Shown: in pieces, positions 12,911 through 25,600 of the stretch | Position numbering within the stretch: the first letter of the stretch is position 1 | Layout: every line of letters starts with the position of its first letter | Notes under the pieces: model-generated | Databases searched by the model: none | What the model was told of the DNA's origin: nothing | The model's input: the letters and a program-made list of their open reading frames with translations, nothing else | Assembly: GCF_000003855.2 (NCBI RefSeq) | Contig: NW_003101681.1 | Coordinates: 2,177,893 to 2,241,892 of the forward strand | DNA: 64,000 nucleotides | From: Blastomyces gilchristii SLH14081 | Lineage: Eukaryota; Ascomycota; Eurotiomycetes; Onygenales; Ajellomycetaceae | Direction: 5' to 3' | Position numbers and translations under genes: made by a program

Positions 12911-13132
12911 TACTACTGGCGCTGGTTACTAAGCTGCCAGTGCTCCGGAAGTTCTATCTTAAGAATTGGGTGGCTTCGAATTATGATTCTCGAACACCAC
13001 CATCACCACTAACTATTGCTCATTTGCTCTTTAACCATATTTTGGCTGCTTCAACCCTATATGCTACAGCTTTAACTACAGTTTATAGGCCATTCTCTTG
13101 ACGGAGTTATCCTTTTTAGGCCGCTTCATCTC

Positions 13133-14912
13133 ATGGGCTGTGATCAGAAAGCTGCAAATCTCGCAGTTTCTCGCGTGGTCCCAGTGTTTCTTGGTCTCAT
13201 CATTATATATACTAGCTGGACGTTTACAAAGTCATTATGTAGTATGTTTTTGCTGTTGTCTTCTCTCCCTTGATCTCCACCAGAGACAAATAGCTAATTC
13301 CTAAAAGTCGATTATCTGTTAGACCCCACTACGTCATCACGAAGAAAGGGAACGGCAATTGGATTATTGGTTGCTTTCTATATCCTGCTGATAGTACTTC
13401 TTGTGTCATACCTACGATTACTAGTTACCCTTATATGGAATCCTGACTACATACCTCGAGGACCGCAATACATCGAGTCTCAGGTGGAAACGGAGGCAAA
13501 CAAAAGGATGAGCAAATATCGAGGACGAAGGAGGCCAACTTCAGACAAAAGCAACGGCGATGATGAATGGCATGGCCTTGGGACAATATTTAGAAGACCC
13601 GCCGAAAAAAGCTCTTACCCTGTCGATGCTTCTGGACTTGAAGCCTTCTACTTGAAGGACGTATTTGTCTGCAAGGAAGATGGTAGACCAGCGTGGTGCT
13701 CTACTTGCTACCAATTTAAATCCGACAGGGCTCATCATTGCCGGGAAGTAGGTCGATGCATAAGAAAAATGGACCATTTCTGCCCTTGGTGAGGAAACCC
13801 TCAGCATTTTCAACTTGAAGTCCAATTGATGCTGACTTAGATCCTTAAGGGTCGGTGGAGTGGTCAGCGAGACGTCCTTTAAATTTTTTATCCAGTTCCT
13901 TTTTTATACGTTTCTTTTTACAGCATTAATTTTGGTTGTGTTTGCTATATTTGTAGCAGAACACCGCAAAGAGGTATGTTGTTTCGAATATTCTTTTTAC
14001 ATATACTTCTTCCGTGCTGTGATTTTCACAATGAATTATCATCTATGCGCCAATTCCCTTTTCGATAATATGGCGAGTTGTTAGTGAAAATGAGTATGGC
14101 TAATGCATAGGTAGACTGGAAAAGTCATTGTCCATTGGGTTGTGGTTCTAGGAATGTGAGTTCACATTTTTCAACTGACAGATAAGGAATGGATTGATTT
14201 TTAATTCCTCTCCAGGAGCGCCCTGTTCTGCCTTTTCTCGTTGGGGATGCTGGGAAGTTCCATCCAACTCGCATGCCTAAACTCGTCTACCATCGAAAAT
14301 CTTGATCGACGCACGAAAGTGTGGACCCTTGCTATTTTGATCCCAACTTCGCTGAAATTTAACAGAGACGGCACAGAATCCCAAGCCGCTCCGCCATTTC
14401 CTATAGTTTCGTTCTCTTTGCCGTTTGGAACATGCTCTCCTCTGCAAAACACATCTGACGTAGGTGGTTCCAACCTGCTGCAACGAGACTTCGCTATCCT
14501 ACATACAAAGCCAGGAGAGAACCCTTGGGACTTGGGCAGCCCGTTGGCAAACCTTAAAGAAGTTATGGGATATTCTTTTCTAGACTGGTTTTCGCCATTG
14601 AAAAATTCTCCCTGCACTGACCATAGCAGCCAAGAAAGTGCCTTCCGCCTGGGTCCTGTTGTTCAACGACTCAGGCGTGAAGCTGGTCTAGAAAGCTGCA
14701 ACAGTGGCGGAGATTTTACTTCTCATGATACAACGCAACGGAATAGAGGTCGAGGAAATAATAGAAAACCCAGCAACAGTTCCAAAATGCCCTATTCACA
14801 AAAGCGACGAAAACGCGAGCAAAGATCACGAGATATCCAAAAGCCACCAAACACCCACGGCAGGAACCACAGCCACGAGCCACATCGAAGTGATTCATCT
14901 AGAAATAAATGA
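13133..14912 (+). CDS. pfa5: palmitoyltransferase of the Pfa5 type (DHFC variant)
   Basis: Five exons: 13133-13241, 13308-13788, 13850-13973, 14115-14155 and 14216-14912. Introns are 66, 61, 141 and 60 nt with GT/AG ends, and all phases fit. The product is 483 residues. Hydrophobic segments lie near residues 15-34 and 50-75, then a cysteine-rich loop (C167-x2-C170, then HHC), the active-site signature D192-H193-F194-C195-P-W, and two more membrane segments encoded by exons 3 to 5. The C-terminal 150 residues are polar and end in a basic tail. The DHHC-CRD fold carries S-acylation at Cys195 on endomembranes or plasma membrane. Yeast Pfa5 and Akr1 also deviate from DHHC (DHYC), so Phe194 fits the subfamily. 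Several CRD zinc cysteines are replaced, for example Val after the HC-x2 step. The start is the ATG giving Met-Gly-Cys, itself a classic myristoyl/palmitoyl N-terminus. Naming as Pfa5 rests on recognised family resemblance. Confidence 0.85.
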
Positions 14913-16404
14913 ATCTGCAATCCTTCGTGCCAGCACCACAACAGCATCAGATTCTCAATGCTGATGCTTGCCACTACTATTAATACTTTATTTTAATTTT
15001 TTAATACTCTACCTGTAATTTGTCTTTCGGTTCTTTCAGCAACCGTTCCCTATCCTTATGATTCTTCCCTTTCCGGGCAAATTTACATACAAAGTCGCCC
15101 TATTGGTCCGGATTTTCTACTAGTCCCGACTAAAACACCACCCCACACGTCACCCTTTTCGACACGGTGTGGAGCCTTCTTCTTATCTCTTCTTTACACA
15201 ACTCGAGTACACCCCTTCCTTTGAAAATAGATATGTTAGTTCTGCACATGCCTTAACTCTTATATTAATAAAGAACATCCGCCCATTATTATGGCCACTC
15301 AGCTACCCAATATGAAGTAGACTAGTCGGTTTTGCGCCGTCCACACAATATTCCGGCGCTTATCGGCCGCCTGGGAACCAGTTGAACCAACCAAACGACA
15401 GGGTAGGTTTCCTTTCGTTCCACTAATATTGAAATGTGGACGTGCAACGCACGGCTAGAAAGCTTATTTCGACCCCCCTTGCTTGCGGTTTTAACAATAA
15501 AAAACAGCAGCCTAAGGACATAATCAGCCGTAAGGAAAATGGATCCCTTGTATGTACCATACATATACCGTACTCATAAGAAGGCTCCCTCAATACACAT
15601 TTATGGACTCGTCATAGTAACTAGCTACGTAAGCTAACTTCAGTCCAACAATTTTAATAGACTTTTACTAATTAAAAATAGCGAAAGATATGTTGAGAGG
15701 TGAAGTATGGATAACCAAGTACATTGAACGATTGAGCTAATGTCAAAACTGCCGTTGGGAATGGAAATAAATATTAACGCCCAGGACGCAGCAGCCACCG
15801 GGGGGGGGGGGAGGGGGAGAAAGGGAATGAACACGAAATGCTTTAAAACGAGATCACAAGGTAGTGAGTGATAGATGCGAGTAACAACTAAGGCTCGCTC
15901 CAGCAATTTATTGTGGTATAAAACAGGGAAGTAACATAAGAGAATTATCTATGGAAACTATTAAGTGCATAGCAGAAACAAGGGAAGCTGATGTTACAGA
16001 ACAGATAGAAAGCAAAGCAGAAGCATGGGTAAGGATAATGGTAACGGAGGGATGTGCTTGGAAATGAACGAATGACAGGCAGAATGAAATCGGGTAAGGA
16101 TATAATGGTGGGTAGAAATAAAAGTCAAGGAGAACGAACCTAGTAAAACAGAACCATCGGGAAACCTTAGAAAGCAGACACGAAGGAAAGGATGAAAGAC
16201 AAATCTATAACCAGGTCGAATGAGGAATCAATACAAAAAACATAGGGATACGGCCTGGTGAAAGTGCCTTGCAAACGGAATGTTTTTTCCAGCGCGACGC
16301 TATGCCCGATAACAACCGAAACTCCAGGCGAGAAGCCCATGCGAAGGGAGCAGCAAAACGTAATGGTACATCCTGTAAATGCGCGAGGTATTTCCTCAGA
16401 TGGA
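14913..16404. other. intergenic, no supported gene
   Basis: AT-rich 3' flank of the acyltransferase gene, then a stretch with a run of nine or more G near 15800. No frame with motif support was seen on either strand. Confidence 0.5.
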
Positions 16405-16881
16405 TTACTCTTCGACAATGCACCAAGAGCACTTTATATGCCCACACTCACTGCAGGCCTCGGGGGACAAATCGGGGTTGTTCAAATGTTCGTTCCCAGA
16501 AACATGGCAATACCACCAACCTCTCATTGGGGGCCGTGCAAACAGTTCGGGGCAACCCGCTAGGTGCACGTCGCATTTCATAACTGTGAAGTTCGCTCGA
16601 GTAACTGCATTGTCAAGAGCAGCGTGGGAAGCCGGGTCACCGGTAGACATAGGGCGTGGGATCAATGTCAGAAATTCGTCGAGAGGCCAACCTAGGCGTG
16701 ATGTGTTTTGAGCCTCCCGAACTCTAGTAGTACAAACCGGGACGCACCGCGCGTTTCCGCTGTCGGTACAGGATGAGCATTTTGCATGCGAACACACTGG
16801 ACATTTGCTAGGTGCATTGGCGATAAGGTTGAGTCCATCGCAATTACAGCATGTCCAAGTGTCGTCGTAAACCCGAACCAT
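16405..16881 (-). CDS. Cys/His module protein, paralogue of the gene at 8458-8868
   Basis: Single exon, 158 residues. The N-terminal module starts at Trp9 and has exactly the spacing of the gene at 8.5 kb: W-x-C-x2-C-x12-C-x2-C-x-H-x2-C-x2-C. The C-terminal module ends with the same C-x2-C-x-H-x2-C-x2-C, but its first half is degenerate: the second ligand is Ser instead of Cys and the spacer is longer. The two modules are separated by about 80 residues without recognisable domain. Upstream on the minus strand an ATAAATATA box lies about 30-40 nt before the ATG, and another TATATAAAG at about 17068-17076. Function unknown. The matched ligand spacing makes this a real gene and a relative of the 8.5-kb one. 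Confidence 0.7.
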   Translation of the reverse strand: MVRVYDDTWTCCNCDGLNLIANAPSKCPVCSHAKCSSCTDSGNARCVPVCTTRVREAQNTSRLGWPLDEFLTLIPRPMSTGDPASHAALDNAVTRANFTVMKCDVHLAGCPELFARPPMRGWWYCHVSGNEHLNNPDLSPEACSECGHIKCSWCIVEE

Positions 16882-17673
16882 TTTGAGAGGTAGGAAGGAG
16901 AAAGGATATATTTATGGTAGGTGTGATTGAATTGAAGCCTTACACTGGTAAAAGGAAGAAAATTATCAAGATTATCGAAAAAAATATAATCTTGAAAGGG
17001 ATTGAGAGCGATCTGAGAGAAGTAAAATTGGTTTCAATGATCACATCGAACAACGATACCGGCCGCTTTATATAGACTTCAGGAGAATTAATTACAGTGA
17101 AGCAAATAGAAGGAACAGGGCGCGGCCACTATCGTAAAGGCAATTCCAAGGAGCTTTAATGGAAAGGCAAACGAGATGGGGCGGTGACAGATTGCAATGC
17201 TACGAACCAGAGGTGATGACTCGGTAAGTGCTTGAGATTATGAGACACAGCAAGCCCAAAGGAGATCATTGAACGGGGATGTTCAATCCCAGCTCTATCA
17301 GGCAGAAAGTAACGAGAGATGGGCGGAACGACTTCATTTGACCGCGGGGAGGTTAGAATCAGACTAACCGCCCAACTTTCGTCATCAGCTCAGGAAAGGA
17401 GAATAAAACCTTCCGGAAATAGCCAGAAGACTGCAGGTTGGAGCAAGAAACTTAGTGGCTATTTCTTCCCAAACCCGGAAAATGATTCAACCCCAGATGG
17501 CAGGCAGTTCTTGTAAAATGAGGATGTCAAACGACAGTCTCGACAACGACGACTAATGGACCACTGATTTCGAGGCATCTGTAGGAAACTCGGATATGTC
17601 CGCAAAACGGGGTATGCTAGCCCTCAGGTAGGTTATATCAATCTGACCGAAAGTTGATTATCCGCAGTCGACA
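16882..17673. other. intergenic, promoter side of the 16.4-kb gene
   Basis: Contains TATA-like boxes for the minus-strand gene at 16.4 kb. The frame at 17319-17516 has no supporting feature. Confidence 0.4.
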
Positions 17674-18273
17674 ATGCGACCTAGGACAACAATAGTCAGC
17701 TTCTGCGCATTGATGTCATTGGCATTTATCACGCCAATAACCTGCACGGGGCAAGCCATGAAGAACATAGCAAAGCGACGGAAGAAGAGACTCTGAATAT
17801 TCAAATGCACCCCTTGCAGAGGCCATCGCGAAGTAGACAAGCGGGCAGCACTAAGTACAGAGTTCCACCTGATGCCCTTCGTCACAAGGGCCTTGGACTT
17901 CAGAGGCATCATTTCCGACGCTCCCCATCAGAAATCGCGCCCAATCGTTTGGGTAGCGGACAGTGACGAAGACCAACGGCGGAGAGGACTCGTTCAGATA
18001 GTCTTGGCCTCACATGAGGAGACTCAGCAACTATTCTATCAATGAAAGCGAAGCCTCGTTTTGAAAACGGGAGTGCAAAGCCACATCACAGTGAGAAAGA
18101 AAGAAGTCGCTGGGGCAATCCCCCAGCGAATAGTGAGGCAATATGGGATTCGAAATTCAATGAGCTGTAGGTTCTACAAGACTGTGACTGTCGGGCTTGC
18201 GATCCCGCTAGTTAATTATGTGGGCCATGGCCTCTGCTGCCGAAATCGCTTTCGTGGGAATGACGATAGATAG
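17674..18273 (+). pseudogene. broken secreted-protein-like frame with two internal TGA codons
   Basis: An ATG at 17674 opens a 40-codon frame with a convincing signal peptide (basic start, then IVSFCALMSLAFITPITC) followed by a dibasic-rich stretch that looks like a Kex2 site, and stops at TGA 17794-17796. The same frame then stays open for 82 codons to TGA 18043-18045 and again for 75 codons to the stop at 18271-18273. Three consecutive long segments in one frame behind a signal peptide suggest a 199-residue secreted protein killed by two nonsense changes. No intron removes either stop convincingly. No family recognised. A faint similarity to secreted ADP-ribosyltransferase-like domains was considered but is not supported. 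It could be a chance arrangement. Confidence 0.35.
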
Positions 18274-18337
18274 GTGGTGAGGCTCTTATGTGGTCGTTAC
18301 TTTAAGCAGGGCTAGCTAGGTCGCGGTGAACTAGTTA

Positions 18338-18405
18338 CGGCAGTCTATAGTGACAAATGTGTCAAATGGCTTTTTTCATTGTTTTTTCAGTGTAAAGGCT
18401 TATGA
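18338..18405. mobile_element. solo end related to the 12.3-kb inverted-repeat element
   Basis: Starts after TTA with CGGCAGTCTATAGTGACAAA and, about 45 nt further, continues with TTCAGTGTAAAGGCTTA. The same two blocks occur in that order in the right end of the 12319-12910 element (read on the minus strand). No partner end was found nearby, so this is a truncated copy. Confidence 0.6.
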
Positions 18406-20511
18406 ACCATCACGTCATCGGATTCATCTCCCGTGGTCCCCGCGGGGAGCTTCGGATGAGACGAGTTCTCCCGCACCCACCGGGACTTGAGCATCGGATT
18501 TCGTTGCCATTGGCAATATCATCGTCAATTTGACCACTGTGCTCTGTGGAAACTGGTTTGTTTACCGGGCAGCACATCCATGCAAATGGTTGAAGACAAG
18601 AATTGGTTCGCATTATTAAAATGGTTTGCCTAACGACGTTGCCTGGAACAATTATATGAAAAACCAATTCTTAGTCACGATTGCAGCCCGCCTAATAGCC
18701 CCGGGAATAATTACCGCTCGTTAGTTCCTTGCCTTTTTAGGCGTTTTTGCTTTTGCTTTCTCTTTTCTCATTTCTCATTAAAGCTCTGGTATTCCTGGAC
18801 GATCTAGGTGGATGTATTGGATCTTGAGGCAAAAAGATGCCACAAGATATGAGATCTTCCACGGGGAGCAACAGTTCATGCTAGATTTTGCTATTACTCT
18901 AATCGTGCAACAGTCGCTGGATGTTGAAACATGACGCCTCATGGTTGTACATGCTACCAGGAGATTTGGTTATTCTCGAGGCCTCCTGTACTACCCTTCT
19001 CAGTGAGAGATCTTAAACTGGAACTTCGAAATATCACGAGATCGAACATAAACCCAATTACTGGACACAATATCCCAGCCAACCAGGGTCTGATTGACGT
19101 CGAGTAGCGCAGAAGGAGGGAGTAGCGAAAAGACACGTTTTTGTAGTTGGTGACCAACCGCCACCAGAGGAAAGGTGACAATCTAACCAGTTTCAACCAA
19201 TACCAACCACCAGTTGGTCCGTTTCAATCTTGATTCTTGATCCCACGCTCCGAATAATCCTTAGCCTCTCAGCCAACAAATACTCCGTAGATCGTTTTCA
19301 AAGACGTACCTAGATTAGCCATCACAGTACCACAAAGCTTGCGCGACCTCACCAAACCTTGGGTCGACATAGTTTGACGTATGGTTGCAGCGGACCGAGC
19401 GGTACAGTACCAGGGAATTTGACGGGTGTTCACAATCGCCAATGCTAAGTTATCTAGGCCGGATCCAGTTTCACTCAGGTGAAAGAGTGATGCTTAAATA
19501 CTACCTTGTTGCCCTGTAGTCGTGTAGGGATAAACGGATTTTCCAAATTGTAGCTCGTAATCTTGGAATTGTTTCGGAGGAAAGAGAGAACAACGAACAA
19601 CAGCTGCTGGCCGCGGGGAACACAGAACAGGTGACAGACAGGCGTTGCAGAGCCGCACCTCACTAGCCGACCTCCAAGAACAGATTAACACAACCTCCAC
19701 CCATCTCCATTTATCAATTTATCATCTCGCCACATATATATAATCCGTACATATCCGGACGCAAAGCACCTTCATCTTCAGCGTCAACCGAGGGATTTAC
19801 CTACTTTTCTTTCCCGGGAGCCCCATTCTAGTCGCCCTTATAAATATATGCCGCAGTGCCCCTCCATTATTGCATATCACCACCTCCCCTCATACATTTA
19901 TTCATTCAGCAGCATTGTGTATAACTCTGAAACCGTGGCCTTGTAGCCTATTATTATATACTACGTGTCCACATCATCGCCGACCTGGCCAATAAATTTT
20001 GTATTGATCCGGTCAACTCATCTGGCAAAACAAGGCATCATCTAGACACTTTATCTTCCCCTAGTTAAACGTCGTCCCTCCATCCTACGAAAACCTCTAA
20101 TCGGGCACAAATCCATCCAAACATACTGCTCTCTTACCGACTTCACACATATTCCGCTTGCCTTCTATCTGTCGAGTCCGACAGTCACTAAATTTCGGAC
20201 TGTGGTTTCCACATCGTTGGCCCCCTTCTGAGTGATTTTCCCTTCGAGTACCTTCTACGCATCGCGGTTTCCATTTTCCTAGGAAATTTCTTTTGCTATT
20301 CAGAGTGCCTACGATGAGCTTCTGAACTTATTTTTATTTTATTTTTTTATAACTTGGAAAGATCCTCATTGCGTCGTTCAGCTTAGTTGACGTCTACCAA
20401 AAGGGGCCTGGGAAATTACAAGGAGGACATCTCATTCCGTTGAAACTTTTGGCTAGAAAACCTTCCAAGATCAACACGAACGTGCCCGCGGTAAAACGGA
20501 CTTCCTAAATC
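18406..20511. other. intergenic and presumed long leader of the DUF8035 gene
   Basis: No frame with support. One TACTCCGTA copy at 19281-19289. 19700-20510 is pyrimidine-rich on the + strand, as expected for a fungal promoter and 5' UTR. Confidence 0.45.
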
Positions 20512-22652
20512 ATGAGCTATTCTCGCCATCGACAACCCTCCCCGGTCCGCAAACCTTTTGTTGATCCCATGAGAGCATCTACTGGGAATATAGTGGTCGG
20601 TTCGGACATAGATCCATACAATATCCCTAGGGTTGCCTATGATGGATATTATTCATCCAGTATCGCAGGAGATCGGAACTTAGATTCGCATTATAGAAGT
20701 TATTACTACCCCAGGCGATCTCCTCGTCTTAATGAGGACCGTCCTATTGACACTCACCCCATTTCATCTCAGGCATATCGCTTAACGAATCAGCCAATCA
20801 CCTCGCGAACCGAATATGCGGTTCGGCCGAGGAGCAATACATCGTCCGTCGCTGATTCTAGTCGTAACCCTCTAGGCGTCACCAAGCCGCCATCAAACCT
20901 GTTATTTGCTGGGTACGATGGTAGCCGTCCTCCAAGGCCATCATCATACTATGCAGCAAATGACGCGGAGCGATATCTTGTCCCTGCATCATCCTTGCCT
21001 TCAAGACATCGTCGGATATTTAGTTCTGATGATCGAGAAGGTCGATTAACGCTTGACGACAACAAGGAAGCAACGGCTCGTATGGAGAATGCAAGGTATT
21101 TAGTTGCCGGGAGGAGCCCGCGAAGAGCATACCCAGTTCCTACCCCAATAAATAAGCCGCAGAGCATCGACATAGGCGATTCCTATTCATATACCAATCC
21201 CGCAGAGCAGTTTTATAGGGACTTTGAGGCTACTCAAGACTATCGACGCGATAATTTCGAAAGAAGAAAAGCTAGACCTTTAAGCTTAACCGGCTTGGAA
21301 CGCTACCTACCTCATATTCCTATAGACTCCAGAGACTCCGGCCCACCCCCTTCTACGAGAGGGTTCGATAAAATTAGCAGAGGAGAAATACCTCGATCAC
21401 CATCTCAAAACAGAATAGGTGGTGCAGCATCCCATTCATTTGACATTCCTCGACGGAGGACCAAGGTTCCTGTCTCCCTTCACCAGGACAGAGACAAAAT
21501 CTCAAAAGACCACGAATACGACGACTCGAGAGAACTCCAGAGTTACGAAGGCCGTTACGACGATAGTCCTTCCATCACCGAAGATTTCCACCACCGAAAT
21601 CACCGTGAAGATATGCGGTACCGACAAGTTCCACGGATAGACACTGAAATTAAAGGCACCGAAGACATACCAGGCTCCAGCGGCCTTGCTACAGCGAGTC
21701 TAACCGGTGGTTACTCAAAGGATTTACGCCAAGGGTACGATGATGATCTTGGTACTCGGGCCGATGGGAGAAAGGCCAGGGATCTAACCTGTGGTGGTAG
21801 GTCAAGCCACAAGCATGACCAGCCAACCAAAATACAATCTGAAGATGAAACAGATACAGATGAGCAACTCTCAGATAAGGATCAAAGAAGACGCCGATAT
21901 GCAGCCACTGAACATTCACGAAAGGACCACTCGGAAGGTCCTACGGCAGCTCGCCGCACTTACCGTCTCAATGACTCCGAATATGACAACCTTGATCCAA
22001 GGCGACTAGAGGAACCATCCCATCGACCCTCAGAGAGACTTCTTTCAGACGGTTTCATCGTCTCTACCCCCGTCGATATCTCCGATGAGCGTCAAAGGAA
22101 ACCGTACCATGTGGAATTAACTCGTCCCAAAGAACCTGAACAGCTTCCAAAGGGAATCCTGAAACCCCCAAAGGATAAGTTCCCCGAAGACCGTACAACT
22201 GTAAGAGAGGGAGTCGCTCCGTTAAAAGATGCAACGAAAAAGGGTATTCCCAAAGGTGCACGTTGGACCAAAGTAGATCGAAAACTTGTCACTCCGGCCG
22301 CTCTGGAGGGAGAACGTTTCGAGGAACGCCCTGATTATATAATTGTTTTAAGGGTCCTTACATTAGAAGAGATTGAGGAGTTTGCTGCAAAGTCAGCAGA
22401 AATTAGAGGTTAGTTATTTTTCCGCATCTGGCACATGGCTGCCCATGGCTGCCCGTGATACTTATAATCGCTATAGCAGCTAGATACGAGGCCTACCGCA
22501 ATGAACGCCGTAGACGTCGAGATGATGGTGAACATAGCGATGAGGAACGCAAGCCTCGCCTTGCCATTGAATCAACCCCTGACTCTAGGCGCCGTTCACC
22601 CCCTAATTCCTACTATTCTGAGTCATATAAGTCTCGTGCGCCACGATCATAA
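20512..22652 (+). CDS. DUF8035 domain protein, arginine/serine-rich
   Basis: Two exons: 20512-22408 and 22477-22652, with a 68-nt intron (GTTAGT...CTATAG). The junction completes an Ala codon. Product 690 residues. The first 580 are disordered and rich in Arg, Ser, Tyr and Pro, with many SPR/RSP-like pairs. The C-terminal folded part (about residues 570-635) contains GILKPP, then a Lys/Arg-rich lead, then ARWTKVDRKLVTPAAL and the acidic EERPDYIIVLRVLTLEEIEE. This is the signature I recognise as DUF8035 of filamentous ascomycetes. Exon 2 adds a very basic YRNERRRRR segment and an RS-rich tail, which would suit nuclear location. Molecular role unknown. The intron is certain because the frame otherwise ends one codon after AEIRG and the downstream frame resumes the family's basic tail. 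Confidence 0.85.
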
Positions 22653-25600
22653 GACGTAAAAAATGATCATGATGCATGTATCACTTTGTTCGAAACACTC
22701 TAATTCATTTCAATGATTTCATATATATTACTTCGATTATATTTTTGGATATCCCCAAAATCAACTTGATGTTTTTCTTCATATTATTTGCTTTCTAAGT
22801 GACTGCCCAAATAATATTGCTTCTGGATATAGGAAAAGGACGAACCAAATATGTGGCACTCTTGCTGATATCTTGCATGGAGCTGTTTGAACGATGCCAC
22901 GGATCAACATGATGGCTGCTCTGATGTCTGATGTTTTGGCTATCATTTCTTTCTTTTCTACTTTATTTATTTATTTATTTATTTTTCTTGGGAAAACTTC
23001 GTCCACTTAATGGATTAACAAATGCTATTTTTTCGTGTCTTGGATTAATACTAATCAATTAATCCTTCCTGGGTTACACGTTCGCTTTCTTCATTCTTCC
23101 CTCCACAAGATCGTTTGGCGGTCCTTCAAAAACGACATTCAATAGTTTTCTTGGGTTAATTCCAAGTTGATTGAGATACAATTTACTAATTTCCATTCCG
23201 CTCTCGCCTGTAATTGTGCATCCACGCTTGAAGTTATCTGGAACATACTTTCAGATGTTTGAGCGTGGTTGTCATGCCACGCCGCGCTTATCGCCCAACA
23301 GTCGTTTCGGCAAAATTAAACCCCCGTCATTTTACCAAAATCCCCTTTCAATATATGTGAGCGCATGACCCCTGCCAGCTGAGCTATGTTCGCCGAAGCG
23401 GCAGGGCTTGATTGATCTCATTGTAGCGTTATCTACTCCGTACTTATATCTCGGGCGCTATTTTCTAGTGGTCTGTCGGCTATATTGTTTGAGCATAAAA
23501 CCCTGACCCGGCGACGTGAGACGGGGACCGACTAGAGCGCTGCACTCCTTCGCCTTGACCATAAAATATTTGTGACGACAGTGTCATATATTTCTCTTGA
23601 GATGAACAATCTCCCGTTTTGCCCACCCCCACGAACAGAATGTCACCATGATGCGGGGGTTGGTTTGGCGGCCACAAGCGAGATAGTTTTTGTTCGAGAA
23701 GGTGGCCAGGGTCGTTGAACAAAAGGTATCATACCCGACTTCCTCCCGCTACTGCAATCGAGGCTCAAAGTATCTTTCCCCAATCTGAATCTAGAGCCCA
23801 CATCTGTCCCTCTGGGTGAGCGATCCACCCATCTAAGCCTCGAAACTCAGTTTGCAAATGGACGGGAATCTGTTCTTAGCTTTGTCTAGGTGGAAATTTT
23901 TATTCTTCCCGGCGACTTCTGCTGTCGCTTGAAACTATCTAACATTTCTATGCGCTGGCTTAGCTGAATATTGATTCTGCCCATTATGACTGACTGATAT
24001 GTCACATCGGTTCACAAGGGATGTAATTTGGCTAGTTCTTACGAATTACACCATCTTAGAAAGGACCCTAACTTCCATAATCCCTGTTACAATCGTGCGG
24101 CCTCCCCGCAGAGGGGATATGCGTGCATGACGAGCTTGGATTGCTTTCCAAACTTCGTTCCCACCAACCCCCACCTATATAATTCCCGTCGGCCGGACTC
24201 GCGCCCTGACAAGCCAGTCTTGCCCTAACGAATAAATATCGCTATTGAATACGTGCCGATGAACGATGACCACAGAGCCGAATGTTTGATCGTCCCAATT
24301 CTAAAATCACACTACTTAATGCACTGCATAGAGTTAGGGCTAATTTCTCGATAATGTAACGTAACGTAACTTCTACACCTACTTGCCACTAACATGCAAC
24401 TTCTGGCAATAAGAAGAGTAGGAGTGATTATTCCTCTTCCACTTGCCAGTCCGTCTCGTGGGTGTAAGATCCAGTAAGCTCCTCCCTTCATTTGATAATC
24501 TTTCAAATGTGGTTAACTCTCCGTTTTTAGTCCACTATGATCAGCACTGACTTTTTCCGCTGCCCATTTCCTCGTTGGAGAATAGTTTATGGTGAAGTTA
24601 ACTCATGTAACTCAGCCAGGCACGTCACTCCAGTGGTTAGAACTGGGTAGGTTCCAATTACGAAGACCAAATGGCGAGAATAGCCATACCAAACCTGTCT
24701 TGCGTATGTCGCAAGGACGTTCAATACCTCTTTAGGTACATGTACAAAGTATGGAGGTAGTGGATATAGGAGGTATTCATTTTTTCAGTATTGCTTTTTA
24801 GAAGGGAAAATAAAATGAAAGGGCGGGGCGGTGTATTCAGTAGATGCAGGATGGATACAGACTATATTGGCACCCATGATTCTCAGGCAGACCACATCAA
24901 GACAGGTCAAGATTAAAACTTTTCCCTCAGGACCAAGGTCAATGCTACCCTCTGTACAACGGTCTCATGATTCGATTTCCTTCATAACAAAGATTCAAAT
25001 GAACATGGCCATTCCTGGGGCGGCTGGGCAAATTATAAGCCGAAAGGTCTGAATTGCGAACAGAAAGCGCAGCACAACAGTTCAAACTCAACGGCTGTAT
25101 TCAATAATCTGTGCTCCGTATGTGTGCGTAAGAGGGGGGAAAATCAGATGCTGCTTCGGTCGCTAACCTAGCTGAAGAATTAACAAATCACCGAAGGCTT
25201 CTATGCGGAGCATTTTTTTGGAAATGTTGCGCTTTCTGAACAATAATAAGGCCTGAGCTTTTAAAAAAGGCTTCTCAATAAGATCGACAACTTGTACAGG
25301 CCGGTTCTTGCCCTCGGGAAGATGATCACAGCCATATTTCGCCTCCGACTGCGAGAGATTGGGCCGTAATCATGTCTGCTGAGCAAGGAAATACACGTCG
25401 CAGATGAGAGCAACTAACCAATAACGAGTTCCTCTCGCCGTTTCTAGATAGCGCAATATCTGACGGCACAATTTCCCCAGTAACCAATCGACGACTTCAT
25501 GTGGGAAGCTGGCTGATATTAATCCATCCCACATCCGCTCACGGCACTTACCTTTCAAGGGGGAACTCGCGATGGTATTCGCTACCCAGCCCTTTTCCAT

